DNA from: Clostridia bacterium
GTDB lineage: Bacteria > Bacillota_A > Clostridia > TANB77 > CAG-508
Direction: 5' to 3'
Length of the DNA stretch: 6,036 nucleotides
NCBI GenBank assembly: GCA_017621295.1
Contig: JAGATI010000088.1
Span: forward strand, 1 to 6,036
Part shown: piece after piece, positions 1 through 5,948 of the stretch
Layout of the letters: every line of letters starts with the position of its first letter
Numbering within the stretch: position 1 is the stretch's first letter
Program-made: the position numbers and the translations under genes
Notes under the pieces: model-generated
Told to the model about the DNA's origin: nothing
What the model saw: only the letters and a program-made list of their open reading frames with translations
Databases searched by the model: none

Positions 1-55
1 GTTAAATTTTAATAACATTCTTTAATTTACAATCATTATAACATCGAATATTAAT

Positions 56-84
56 ATTATACAATGATTTAACACAAATTTCAA
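56..84 (-). promoter_or_regulatory. Sigma-A promoter reading out of the left edge
   Basis: On the minus strand, TTGAAA (84-79) is followed after 17 bp by a perfect TATAAT (61-56), so transcription would start near base 49 and leave the window leftwards. A second TATAAT sits at 40-35 but has no good -35 box. The promoter probably serves a minus-strand gene beyond base 1 and is separate from the vanZ-like/DUF389 pair upstream. Bases 1-166 otherwise show no gene and no clear terminator hairpin for the vanZ-like gene. Confidence 0.6.
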
Positions 85-166
85 GATTCTGTAACATATT
101 TGTAAAATTTCCGTCATATTTCGTTAACTTTTTATGTTTATCATTCCTAAATCTATCATAATATCC

Positions 167-670
167 TTATTTTTTACTTTTTCTTCCTTTTTTCACTAAC
201 TGTTGAATCAATAAAACAATACATATTCCAAATATTACCCCAAAAGTATCTATAATAACATCTCTAACTTGTCCACTTCTACCAGGTACAAAAAGCTGAT
301 GTATCTCATCTAAAATTGCATATAACATACCTATAATCAAACTACATCCCTTTTTCTTATATTCACCTATTTCATATGTACATATATGCATCAATACAGC
401 AATACCCAATATAGTATATATAGAAAAATGTGCAAGTTTCCTTATTGGCATTTTTATATTTTCTTTAATTTCTTCCTTATGCACATTATCTAAACCCTTA
501 GTAAAGGGATTATTATTTATTATACAGTCTATAACAAAATCACTAGTACCAGTAGATTTGCCAGAATCCTCAGAAGAAAATTTAAATATAGTTATACATA
601 CAGCAATTGTTAACATAAGTGTAAGTGTCCTAATTATTATGTTTCTTCTTTTAATATCAGTTTGTAACAT
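167..670 (-). CDS. VanZ-like family membrane protein
   Basis: A 167-residue integral membrane protein of the VanZ-like family. VanZ itself gives low-level teicoplanin resistance, but most family members have no assigned reaction. Hydrophobic segments lie at about residues 11-30, 79-98, 109-127 and 138-158. The family signature is visible: an FxFSSE motif after the first segment (about 30-34), RKLAHF at 77-82, DEIHQLFVPGR at 121-131, and D137/D141 followed by G144 entering the last helix. The tail is lysine/arginine-rich and probably cytoplasmic. ATG at 670 is preceded by GGGAG (685-681) at 10-nt spacing, which supports this start. It lies 41 bp downstream of the DUF389 gene on the same strand with no promoter or terminator seen between them, so the two are probably co-transcribed. 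An envelope or glycopeptide-tolerance role is inference only; the family assignment is secure. Confidence 0.9.
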   Translation of the reverse strand: MLQTDIKRRNIIIRTLTLMLTIAVCITIFKFSSEDSGKSTGTSDFVIDCIINNNPFTKGLDNVHKEEIKENIKMPIRKLAHFSIYTILGIAVLMHICTYEIGEYKKKGCSLIIGMLYAILDEIHQLFVPGRSGQVRDVIIDTFGVIFGICIVLLIQQLVKKGRKSKK

Positions 671-711
671 ATCTTATAATCTCCCTATTTAAATTATTAT
701 TCTTATTTTAC

Positions 712-2067
712 TCATTCCATTTGTTCAGAAATAACTATATTATTTCCTAAAAGTTCTGTTAAAAATGTCTCTATTTCAATCCTTTCATTTTCCTCTATCT
801 CTCTATTTAAAACTAAATTTACTAAAGTAGTAATGTTTTTATCTGTACCAGTAGTTGTTGTATTATTTGTTATTATACAATCTTTAATCACTTCAAACTT
901 TTCTTTTACCTTATCTCTTGCATCTTCTGTATTTGTAATAGATTTATCTTTTATCTCAGAAATTTTATCTGTTATTTCTGTTACCCCATCATTTACATCT
1001 TTTTTATCATTCACATACATTGATGTATCTAACTTTCCTACTTGACTTTGTATTAATTTTTCTACTTCCTCTTTTGTTATTCCTTCTTCAACCTCTGTTT
1101 GTGTTATTTTTAAGTTCATGTCTTGAAGATTATATCTTTTTAGAGCATTACTTAAATTAATAATCTCTTCATGTTCTAAAATTTTGCCAATTAAAGCTAA
1201 ATTTATTTTTTTACTTTTCACATCTACACTTGATTTAACAATTTGTGTACCTTCATATTTAAATTCTGTATTTAAATATTTTTGTAAATTAGCATTTATA
1301 ATACTTTCTTTTACAATTTGATGTGCTAAAAATACACTTGGAATGATTGTAATAATAGAAATTACTACTAAATTTCTTTTTATTTTCCATTCTTCCTTTG
1401 CATTTGCTCCTTTTCTTTTTGGCATTTTCATTATCTTAAAAACAATAATAGAAGATAAGCATATAAAAAAGGCATTAATAAAAAAAAGATAAAAAGCTCC
1501 TCCTGTATAACTTAAATTTTTCATTGCTATACCATATCCAACTGTGCAAAGTGGTGGCATTAATCCAGTAGCAATTGCAACACCTGGAATTACATTTGAC
1601 TTTTCTTTTCTTGTCATTCCAATCGCTCCAGCCAGACCTCCAACTATTGCAATTACTACATCCCAAATTGTTGGCATTGTTCTAGATAATAATTCTGATG
1701 AAGTATCTGATATTGGTGAAACCATAAAATATATACCAGAAGTAATTACACTAATTGCAATTTGTATAATTAAAGATACTGCTGCTCTTTTAGCAAATTT
1801 AAAATCATTTGTAGCAATAGCATATCCTATTCCTATAATTGCTCCCATCATTGGTGATATTAACATTGCACCTATTATTACAGCTACAGAATTCATATTT
1901 AATCCTATTGATGCTATAATTATTGCACATATTAAAATACACATATTAGAACCTTTTAATTTTGCCCCAGAAACAATACTTGCTTTTATATCTCCATTAC
2001 TTGCTTTATTTTCTGAAATACTAAATACATCTTTAAAAAAATTTTTTATTCTTTCTTTTAAGTCCAT
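712..2067 (-). CDS. DUF389 (TIGR00341-type) membrane protein
   Basis: A 451-residue protein with an N-terminal multi-pass membrane domain and a long C-terminal soluble part. The hallmarks of DUF389 are clear: GAMLISPMMG at 66-75 and ATGLMPPLCTVGYG at 166-179, with further membrane spans near 42-84, 95-117, 135-151, 188-213 and 232-252. The family is common in bacteria and archaea, and its biochemical role is not established. Residues after about 255 form a charged, mainly hydrophilic region with a low-complexity Asn/Thr linker (about 400-412), and end in a probable helical tail at 413-440. ATG at 2067 follows AAGGAG (2083-2078) at 10-nt spacing. The gene has its own promoter at 2127-2155, back to back with that of the LCP gene, and leads into the vanZ-like gene. 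The family call is confident; the function is unknown. Confidence 0.9.
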   Translation of the reverse strand: MDLKERIKNFFKDVFSISENKASNGDIKASIVSGAKLKGSNMCILICAIIIASIGLNMNSVAVIIGAMLISPMMGAIIGIGYAIATNDFKFAKRAAVSLIIQIAISVITSGIYFMVSPISDTSSELLSRTMPTIWDVVIAIVGGLAGAIGMTRKEKSNVIPGVAIATGLMPPLCTVGYGIAMKNLSYTGGAFYLFFINAFFICLSSIIVFKIMKMPKRKGANAKEEWKIKRNLVVISIITIIPSVFLAHQIVKESIINANLQKYLNTEFKYEGTQIVKSSVDVKSKKINLALIGKILEHEEIINLSNALKRYNLQDMNLKITQTEVEEGITKEEVEKLIQSQVGKLDTSMYVNDKKDVNDGVTEITDKISEIKDKSITNTEDARDKVKEKFEVIKDCIITNNTTTTGTDKNITTLVNLVLNREIEENERIEIETFLTELLGNNIVISEQME

Positions 2068-2126
2068 TTTTAGTTTTCTCCTTGTTCTTGTTCTTTTTCT
2101 TTTGTCTTACTTTACCAATGTTAAAA

Positions 2127-2155
2127 ATTATATACTAAATTTTTCCTTCTTACAA
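2127..2155 (-). promoter_or_regulatory. Promoter of the DUF389-vanZ-like pair
   Basis: On the minus strand, TTGTAA (2155-2150), a 17-bp spacer and a perfect TATAAT (2132-2127) form a sigma-A promoter. Transcription should start near 2120, giving a leader of about 50 nt before the ATG at 2067. Its -35 box is only 17 bp from the -35 box of the divergent LCP promoter, so one bound regulator could affect both. Confidence 0.7.
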
Positions 2156-2172
2156 CTTTTATTTCTATTTTC

Positions 2173-2200
2173 TTTACATTTTTTTTATTTGTTGTATAAT
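2173..2200 (+). promoter_or_regulatory. Promoter of the LCP-family gene
   Basis: TTTACA (2173-2178), a 16-bp T-rich spacer and a perfect TATAAT (2195-2200) form a sigma-A promoter. The start point should be near 2207. The ATG at 2199-2201 overlaps this -10 box, so it would not be in the transcript and cannot be the translation start of the LCP gene. Confidence 0.7.
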
Positions 2201-2216
2201 GTACTTATATTATTTT

Positions 2217-2225
2217 AGAAAGAGG
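2217..2225 (+). promoter_or_regulatory. Ribosome binding site fixing a TTG start for the LCP gene
   Basis: AGAAAGAGG lies 9 nt upstream of an in-frame TTG at 2235-2237, an ideal distance. The upstream ATG (2199) lies in the promoter, and the downstream ATG (2271) has no comparable binding site. TTG 2235 is therefore the best start. Confidence 0.7.
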
Positions 2226-2234
2226 TTGATAAAT

Positions 2235-3191
2235 TTGTCTAAACATGAAGAAATAAAAGAAAAGAAAAAAATGGGATTATTACCTAAAATCCTATTATTT
2301 ATACTTATAGCTATTATTATTGTTGTATTAGTTGCATTTGGCTCTGGATACTTTTTTATAAAAAGTAAATGGAATCAAATGGAATATGTTAATTTAACCA
2401 AAACTGATATTGAAGTAAACCCTGGTGTAGAAGAATCTTTAAAAGGATATAGAAATATAGTTTTACTAGGACTTGATTCTAGAGAAGATAGTTTTGGAAA
2501 AGGAAATCGTAGTGACTGTATTATGATTATTAGTCTAAACCAAGATACAAAAGAAGTTAAAATATCTTCTGTTTATAGAGACAGTTATTTAAATATTGAT
2601 GGTCATGGTTTAGATAAAGTTACACATGCATACTCATATGGTGGACCAAAACTTGCTTTAAGCACTTTAAATAAAAATTTAGATTTAAATATTACAGATT
2701 TTGTTGCAGTAAATTTTGATACTGTTCATACTATTGTTGATAGTGTTGGTGGTGTAAATATTAAAATTGAACAAGAAGAATTAAAATATATTAATGATTA
2801 CATTTCTGCTAATGATAGACAATTTGGTACAAAAACAGAAAAAATCACAACTGCAGGATGGCATAATTTAAACGGTGTACAAGCATTAGCATATTCTAGA
2901 ATTCGTTACACAAATGGTGGAGATTATAAAAGAGCAGAACGTATGAGAGATGTTCTAATTGCAGTATTTGAAAAAGCTAAAACAATGAATGTTTCTAAAC
3001 TAAACTCTTTATCTAATACTATTTTACCTCATGTTTCAACTAATATCGATGTTAATGAAGCAATTAGTATGCTTCCACAATTAACAAGTATTAAAGTTAA
3101 CGAAAGTTTTGGATGGCCTTATGAAGTAAAAGGTATTACTTTAGATAGATGGTACCGGAGTTCCTGTCACACTAGAAGAAAATGTTTCTAA
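2235..3191 (+). CDS. LCP (LytR-CpsA-Psr) family protein, 3' end frameshifted
   Basis: LCP enzymes transfer undecaprenyl-linked glycopolymers (teichoic acids, capsule) to peptidoglycan on the outside of the membrane. From TTG 2235 there is a basic cytoplasmic N-terminus, a single membrane anchor at about residues 19-42, a short linker, and the LCP domain from about 73. Conserved lipid-phosphate and metal-site residues are visible: D81 and R83 in GLDSR, R92 and D94 in NRSD, R115/D116 in VYRD, and the YSRIRY...D...R..R block with R222, R224, D230, R233 and R236. The frame as written ends at 3191 with an unrelated 12-residue tail after about residue 307. The expected C-terminus continues in the next frame to 3288. 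An intact protein would have about 350 residues; as written it has 318. The gene is divergent from the DUF389 gene and convergent with the 187-residue HTH-like gene. The product may be a truncated enzyme, or the break may be a sequence error. Confidence 0.88.
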   Translation: MSKHEEIKEKKKMGLLPKILLFILIAIIIVVLVAFGSGYFFIKSKWNQMEYVNLTKTDIEVNPGVEESLKGYRNIVLLGLDSREDSFGKGNRSDCIMIISLNQDTKEVKISSVYRDSYLNIDGHGLDKVTHAYSYGGPKLALSTLNKNLDLNITDFVAVNFDTVHTIVDSVGGVNIKIEQEELKYINDYISANDRQFGTKTEKITTAGWHNLNGVQALAYSRIRYTNGGDYKRAERMRDVLIAVFEKAKTMNVSKLNSLSNTILPHVSTNIDVNEAISMLPQLTSIKVNESFGWPYEVKGITLDRWYRSSCHTRRKCF

Positions 3192-3288
3192 ATTACATGA
3201 ACAATTATTTAATGAGAAAAATTATGTACCAAGTGATACAGTTAAAAATATTAGTAATAGTATAATAAATAAAACAGGTTATAGATAA
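3157..3288 (+). pseudogene. Displaced C-terminal end of the LCP gene
   Basis: This is the out-of-frame remainder of the LCP gene. In this frame the sequence reads GVPVTLEENVSKLHEQLF and runs to TAA at 3286-3288, a typical C-terminal helix and tail for clostridial LCP proteins. Removing one C of the CC at 3155-3156 joins the frames as LDRWYGVPVTLEENV, which I judge the natural sequence. Removing one copy of the AGAT repeat at 3143-3150 also restores the frame (LDGTGVPVTL) but loses the WYG. The tail still reads sensibly, so the break is either very recent or not real. Confidence 0.75.
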
Positions 3289-3300
3289 AAACTGTATTTC

Positions 3301-3378
3301 GTACTTTCGAGAATGTAAAAAAGATACACTCCTTTAAAATTATAAAGGAGTGTATCTTTTTTACATTCTCGAAAGTAC
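3301..3378. repeat. Perfect 36-bp inverted repeat with a 6-nt loop
   Basis: The left arm 3301-3336 and right arm 3343-3378 are exact reverse complements, separated by AAATTA. A further ACTGT/ACAGT pair (3291-3295 and 3382-3386) extends the symmetry past a small 5/3-nt internal loop. The outer 18 bp of the right arm are precisely the last five codons plus stop (VLSRM-stop) of the minus-strand gene, and the left arm carries the mirror copy. The inner 18 bp form the terminator described separately. The repeat is much longer than an ordinary intrinsic terminator. Confidence 0.95.
3317..3362. terminator. Bidirectional intrinsic terminator between convergent genes
   Basis: A6 (3317-3322), a 14-bp stem (GATACACTCCTTTA paired with its complement), a 6-nt loop and T6 (3357-3362) make a symmetrical Rho-independent terminator that works on both strands. 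It would end the LCP transcript about 30 nt after the displaced stop codon (3288). On the minus strand its stem begins within a few bases of the stop codon of the 187-residue gene. Confidence 0.88.
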
Positions 3379-3924
3379 ATAACAGTCCACACCATTATTG
3401 AACTCCGGTGTTTCTATCAGAATTTCGTGTATCTTTTTTGATTCCTCGTATTCGCTTTTGCACAGCATAACTACCTGTACTTTTAAAGTACATTTGTTAA
3501 CCTCAGCTGATATCACAATTGCTTTTCTGATAAATAACATTCCATTGTACCTCTCACATACATATAAAATGTCGTTTTTTCTTGGGTGTAAATATCCCTC
3601 TTCTAAAACAACATTTAAAGTACTTGCAGGATCAATGAATATAGCCTTTGTGTGTGTTTTGTTAACACCTAACATTGCATCAGTAGAAAAACGAATAGTC
3701 TCTTGCCTGGTATAAGCCTTCGATAACATGCTAAACTGTTTTTTAATTTTTTTCACATAAGACTCTTCCATAAATGAAAAACAGTATTTTAGCTGAGATA
3801 AAGAAAGATTTAACCTTTGAGACAAATCTCTTTCTGATAGAATATCTACGGAAGGTTTTTCAGTAAGCATTTTTATATACTTAATATCCTTCTGTATTTC
3901 TTCTCTCGTGCGTTTTCTAGCCAT
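3361..3924 (-). CDS. Unrecognised HTH-like protein, 187 aa
   Basis: I do not recognise this protein. The N-terminus is basic (MARKRTREEI), and residues about 29-52 (SERDLSQRLNLSLSQLKYC) look like a helix-turn-helix. Residues about 92-155 look like an alternating beta-strand domain with the segments KAIFID, LNVVLEEGY, DILYVCERY, MLFIRKAIVIS and LKVQVVML. There is no membrane segment or signal peptide, so it is probably cytoplasmic. ATG 3924 follows a perfect AGGAGGT (3937-3931), and the promoter is full consensus. The last five codons and stop lie inside the long inverted repeat. The gene has about 11 CpG dinucleotides in 564 bp against about 5 in the 1.7 kb of argS, and a somewhat higher GC content, which suggests acquisition by transfer. 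A transcriptional regulator, possibly self-regulated through symmetrical sites at its promoter, is the simplest reading, but this is inference. Confidence 0.8.
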   Translation of the reverse strand: MARKRTREEIQKDIKYIKMLTEKPSVDILSERDLSQRLNLSLSQLKYCFSFMEESYVKKIKKQFSMLSKAYTRQETIRFSTDAMLGVNKTHTKAIFIDPASTLNVVLEEGYLHPRKNDILYVCERYNGMLFIRKAIVISAEVNKCTLKVQVVMLCKSEYEESKKIHEILIETPEFNNGVDCYVLSRM

Positions 3925-3930
3925 ATTTAA

Positions 3931-3937
3931 ACCTCCT
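3931..3937 (-). promoter_or_regulatory. Perfect ribosome binding site of the HTH-like gene
   Basis: On the minus strand AGGAGGT (3937-3931) precedes ATG 3924 by about 6-7 nt. Together with the consensus promoter it implies strong expression unless repressed, which is notable for a putative regulator. Confidence 0.8.
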
Positions 3938-4023
3938 CATAAATGTGTATAGCTAATAAATGTAATTTCGGACGTATGACTAGTTAGATTTTACATTTGT
4001 AAAGATGCTTAATTGTACACCTC

Positions 4024-4035
4024 ATTTTGCAAAAT
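4024..4035. repeat. 12-bp perfect palindrome just downstream of the promoter start
   Basis: ATTTTGCAAAAT is a perfect palindrome at about +7 to +18 of the minus-strand transcript predicted from the promoter at 4048-4076. It is a candidate operator for a dimeric repressor. AT-rich palindromes of this size can occur by chance, so the role is inferred from position only. Confidence 0.4.
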
Positions 4036-4047
4036 TTAACTTTTATT

Positions 4048-4076
4048 ATTATACAGCCTTTTTCTAATTATGTCAA
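4048..4076 (-). promoter_or_regulatory. Full-consensus sigma-A promoter of the HTH-like gene
   Basis: On the minus strand TTGACA (4076-4071), exactly 17 bp, then TATAAT (4053-4048) match the sigma-A consensus at all twelve positions. Transcription should begin near 4041, giving an untranslated leader of about 117 nt before ATG 3924. The leader holds two direct copies of ACATTTAT (minus-strand reading; 3963-3956 and 3946-3939) and possible short stems. I see no recognised riboswitch. The promoter lies only 70-100 bp past the end of argS. Confidence 0.85.
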
Positions 4077-4080
4077 TTAG
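4064..4080. repeat. Inverted repeat over the -35 box (candidate operator)
   Basis: CTAATT (4064-4069), five bases, then AATTAG (4075-4080) form a 17-bp dyad that covers the TTGACA -35 box of the HTH-like gene. Position and symmetry suit a repressor site, perhaps for autoregulation by the encoded HTH protein. The half-sites are short and AT-rich, so this is tentative. Confidence 0.4.
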
Positions 4081-4145
4081 TATGTATCTAATTTCATCTC
4101 CTCAATTTAGAAAATTGCTATTTATAAATCATTAAAAAGCACATA

Positions 4146-5102
4146 CTACATTCTATCTGGCATGTCTATTCCAAGTAAACCTGCCCCTACTTTTAAAACA
4201 GTATTTACAAAATATGTTAAATAAACTCTTGAACTTTTAACTTCTTTATCCTCTACCATAATTTGATTTTCTGTATAGAACCCACTATATGCTTTTGCTA
4301 AATCTATTAAAAATCTAGCAATTATAGAAGGTTCATTTTTCTTCATTGCAAGTTCTACATTCTCATTAAAATTATATACTAATTTTAATACATCTATAGA
4401 ATATTTATCTAATAAATTGCTTAAATTTATATCTTTAAATTCTGGAATAATTTCTGCCTTATCTAATACACTTTTTGTTCTTACATAAATATATTGTACA
4501 TATGGACCTGTCTCACCATTGAAATTAAGCATAACATCCCAATCAAAAATCTCATCTTTTATTCTACTATTTGATAAATCATTAAATAGTACTGCACCTA
4601 TACCAACTTTTTTAGCAATTTGACTTTTATCTTCTAAATTTGGATTCTTCTCTTCTATTATTTTTTCTACTCTAGAAACCGCTTCATTTAATAAATCTTC
4701 TAACTTTATAATATTTCCTTCTCTTGTAGACATTTTACCTTCTTTTAGCCTAACCATTCCAAAAGGAACATGAACTAGATTTTCTTTATATTTATCATTC
4801 ATATCTAGCAATTTTGCCACTTCAAAAATCTGCTGAAAATGTAATATTTGCTCATAAGAAGTTACATATATTGCCTTACAAAAGTCATATTCTCTTGCTC
4901 TATATAAAATTGCTGCTAAATCACGTGTTTCATATGTTGTTGATTTATTTGACTTTATTATTATACATGGTGGCATATTTTTTTCTTCTAAATCTACAAC
5001 TTTTGCCCCTTGTGACTCTACTAAGTTCCCTGATTTTTCTAACATTTCTACTATTTCTGGCATTTTATCTGTATAAAAAGATTCACCGGCATACAGATTC
5101 AA
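4146..5102 (-). CDS. argS: Arginyl-tRNA synthetase, C-terminal part of frameshifted argS
   Basis: This frame carries the second half of arginyl-tRNA synthetase. In the joined protein (569 residues) it supplies residues 255-569. It completes the Rossmann catalytic core, including the second ATP-binding signature KMSTR at 374-378 in GKMSTREGN (the KMSKS equivalent), then the FNGETGPYVQYIYVR segment, and a helical DALR-type anticodon-binding domain from about 450 to the typical end GIDMPDRM. The open frame can be read from a TTG at 5102, but only a weak GGA lies upstream. The family's normal sequence (…FESYAGESFY) joins directly at 5093, so this is a continuation of the upstream frame and not a separate gene. 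The stop is TAG at 4148-4146, and no convincing terminator follows before the next promoter. Confidence 0.9.
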   Translation of the reverse strand: MNLYAGESFYTDKMPEIVEMLEKSGNLVESQGAKVVDLEEKNMPPCIIIKSNKSTTYETRDLAAILYRAREYDFCKAIYVTSYEQILHFQQIFEVAKLLDMNDKYKENLVHVPFGMVRLKEGKMSTREGNIIKLEDLLNEAVSRVEKIIEEKNPNLEDKSQIAKKVGIGAVLFNDLSNSRIKDEIFDWDVMLNFNGETGPYVQYIYVRTKSVLDKAEIIPEFKDINLSNLLDKYSIDVLKLVYNFNENVELAMKKNEPSIIARFLIDLAKAYSGFYTENQIMVEDKEVKSSRVYLTYFVNTVLKVGAGLLGIDMPDRM

Positions 5103-5856
5103 ACTTTATTCCAAGTATATCATAAACCTTTTGAAATTCTTTTAAACTAACTTCACTAAACTTCTTCCATAAATCTACACAAGCCTTATCTCCATCTTCT
5201 AGCTTCTTAAAGTTGTTTCTACATTCTTCTAATACACTTTCATCTTCTTTGCATAAATCATTAATTCTTACATATAATTTTGTTAATTCATCTATTGGGT
5301 TTCTATCTATATTATACTCTTTTCCCCATCTTTTATATCCTTCTATTAATTTACCAAATTGAGTTCCCCAATCTCCTAAATGATTAATTCCTATTACATT
5401 ATAGCCTAAAAATTTGTATATATTACATAACGCTGCTCCAATTACTGTAGTTCTTAAATGTCCTATATGAAAAGGTTTTGCAATATTTGGAGATGAATAA
5501 TCTATAACTACATTTTGATTATTTCCTTCATTTGATGAACCATACATTTCTTTTTTTACATCAAATTCATTTAATACTTCTTTTACTAAAGTTTCTTTAT
5601 TAATATAAAAATTTAAATATCCACCTACAATTTCTACTTTTTCTATTATATCTTCATCAATTACTATATTTTCTTTTAAATCTTGTGCAATTAAAGCTGG
5701 TGCTTTTTTTAGCTCTTTTGCAAGTTTAAAGCATGGAAATGCATAATCTCCCATTTCGCTATTTTTTGGCTTTTCTATAAAACTCCTTAACTCTTCTTTT
5801 GAAATTTTTGTAACATTTGATATCATTTCTGCTATCTTACACCTAAAATCAACCAT
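5083..5856 (-). CDS. argS: Arginyl-tRNA synthetase, N-terminal part of frameshifted argS
   Basis: ArgS charges tRNA-Arg with arginine using ATP in the cytoplasm. This frame holds the N-terminal tRNA D-loop-binding domain (about residues 1-105, with EMGDYAFPCF at 34-43) and the first half of the class I catalytic domain: SSPNIAKPFHIGH with the HIGH box at 130-133, and GDWGTQFG at 161-168. ATG 5856 follows AAGAGG (5870-5865) at 8-nt spacing. The frame runs correctly to FES (residue 254), then misreads VCR and stops at TGA 5085-5083. One extra base (C on the plus strand, about 5094) explains the break. Deleting it gives a 569-residue protein, close to the usual 550-580. The enzyme is normally essential, so either the base is an error, the cell has another argS, or the frame is bypassed in translation. 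Confidence 0.92.
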   Translation of the reverse strand: MVDFRCKIAEMISNVTKISKEELRSFIEKPKNSEMGDYAFPCFKLAKELKKAPALIAQDLKENIVIDEDIIEKVEIVGGYLNFYINKETLVKEVLNEFDVKKEMYGSSNEGNNQNVVIDYSSPNIAKPFHIGHLRTTVIGAALCNIYKFLGYNVIGINHLGDWGTQFGKLIEGYKRWGKEYNIDRNPIDELTKLYVRINDLCKEDESVLEECRNNFKKLEDGDKACVDLWKKFSEVSLKEFQKVYDILGIKFESVCR

Positions 5857-5919
5857 TATAAATTCCTCTTTCCTAAAACTTTTTTCTATTATTTACTTTT
5901 TCTCTTAAATTATGTAACT

Positions 5920-5948
5920 ATTATATATATTGAAGCCTCAAAAGTCAA
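5920..5948 (-). promoter_or_regulatory. Promoter of argS
   Basis: On the minus strand TTGACT (5948-5943), a 17-bp spacer and TATAAT (5925-5920) form a near-consensus sigma-A promoter, with a start near 5913 and a leader of about 57 nt. That leader is too short for a T-box, so argS does not appear to be controlled by a tRNA-sensing leader here. Bases 5949-6036 show no gene or clear signal. Confidence 0.75.

Noticed and set aside
833..1045. A 70-codon plus-strand frame opposite the C-terminal part of the DUF389 gene
   Set aside because: Its low-complexity Ser/Val/Phe-rich translation is complementary to Lys/Asp/Glu codons, and there is no promoter or ribosome site.
1475..1666. A 63-codon minus-strand frame inside the DUF389 gene
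   Set aside because: Its Cys/Asn/Ser/Trp-rich composition is typical of an out-of-frame reading of the real gene, and it has no start signal.
1544..2218. A 224-codon open frame on the plus strand opposite the DUF389 gene
   Set aside because: It is antisense to a clear DUF389 gene, has no ribosome site, and its hydrophobic translation is the expected mirror of membrane-protein codons. It also runs through both divergent promoters.
3154..3409. ACCGGAGTTC at 3154-3163 repeated in inverted orientation at 3400-3409
   Set aside because: It is a 10-bp match between two coding sequences with no wider similarity. The left copy exists only because of the suspect extra C. Probably chance.
3398..3715. 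A 105-codon plus-strand frame opposite the HTH-like gene
   Set aside because: The minus strand has a perfect promoter, ribosome site and terminator. The plus-strand frame has none and starts downstream of the terminator.
4103..4117. CAATTT-AGA-AAATTG hairpin after argS as its terminator
   Set aside because: It has only six AT-rich pairs and no T-run on the minus strand, too weak to call.
5083..5102. Programmed +1 frameshift in argS like that of prfB
   Set aside because: No CTT-TGA-type slippery stop or upstream stimulatory Shine-Dalgarno is present, and the in-frame TGA comes several codons after the break. Mutation or error fits better.
4814..5125. A 103-codon plus-strand frame opposite argS
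   Set aside because: It is a Leu-rich antisense shadow of a well-supported argS.
5857..5913. T-box or other riboswitch upstream of argS
   Set aside because: The predicted leader is only about 57 nt and AT-rich, with no specifier-loop, T-box motif or terminator hairpin.
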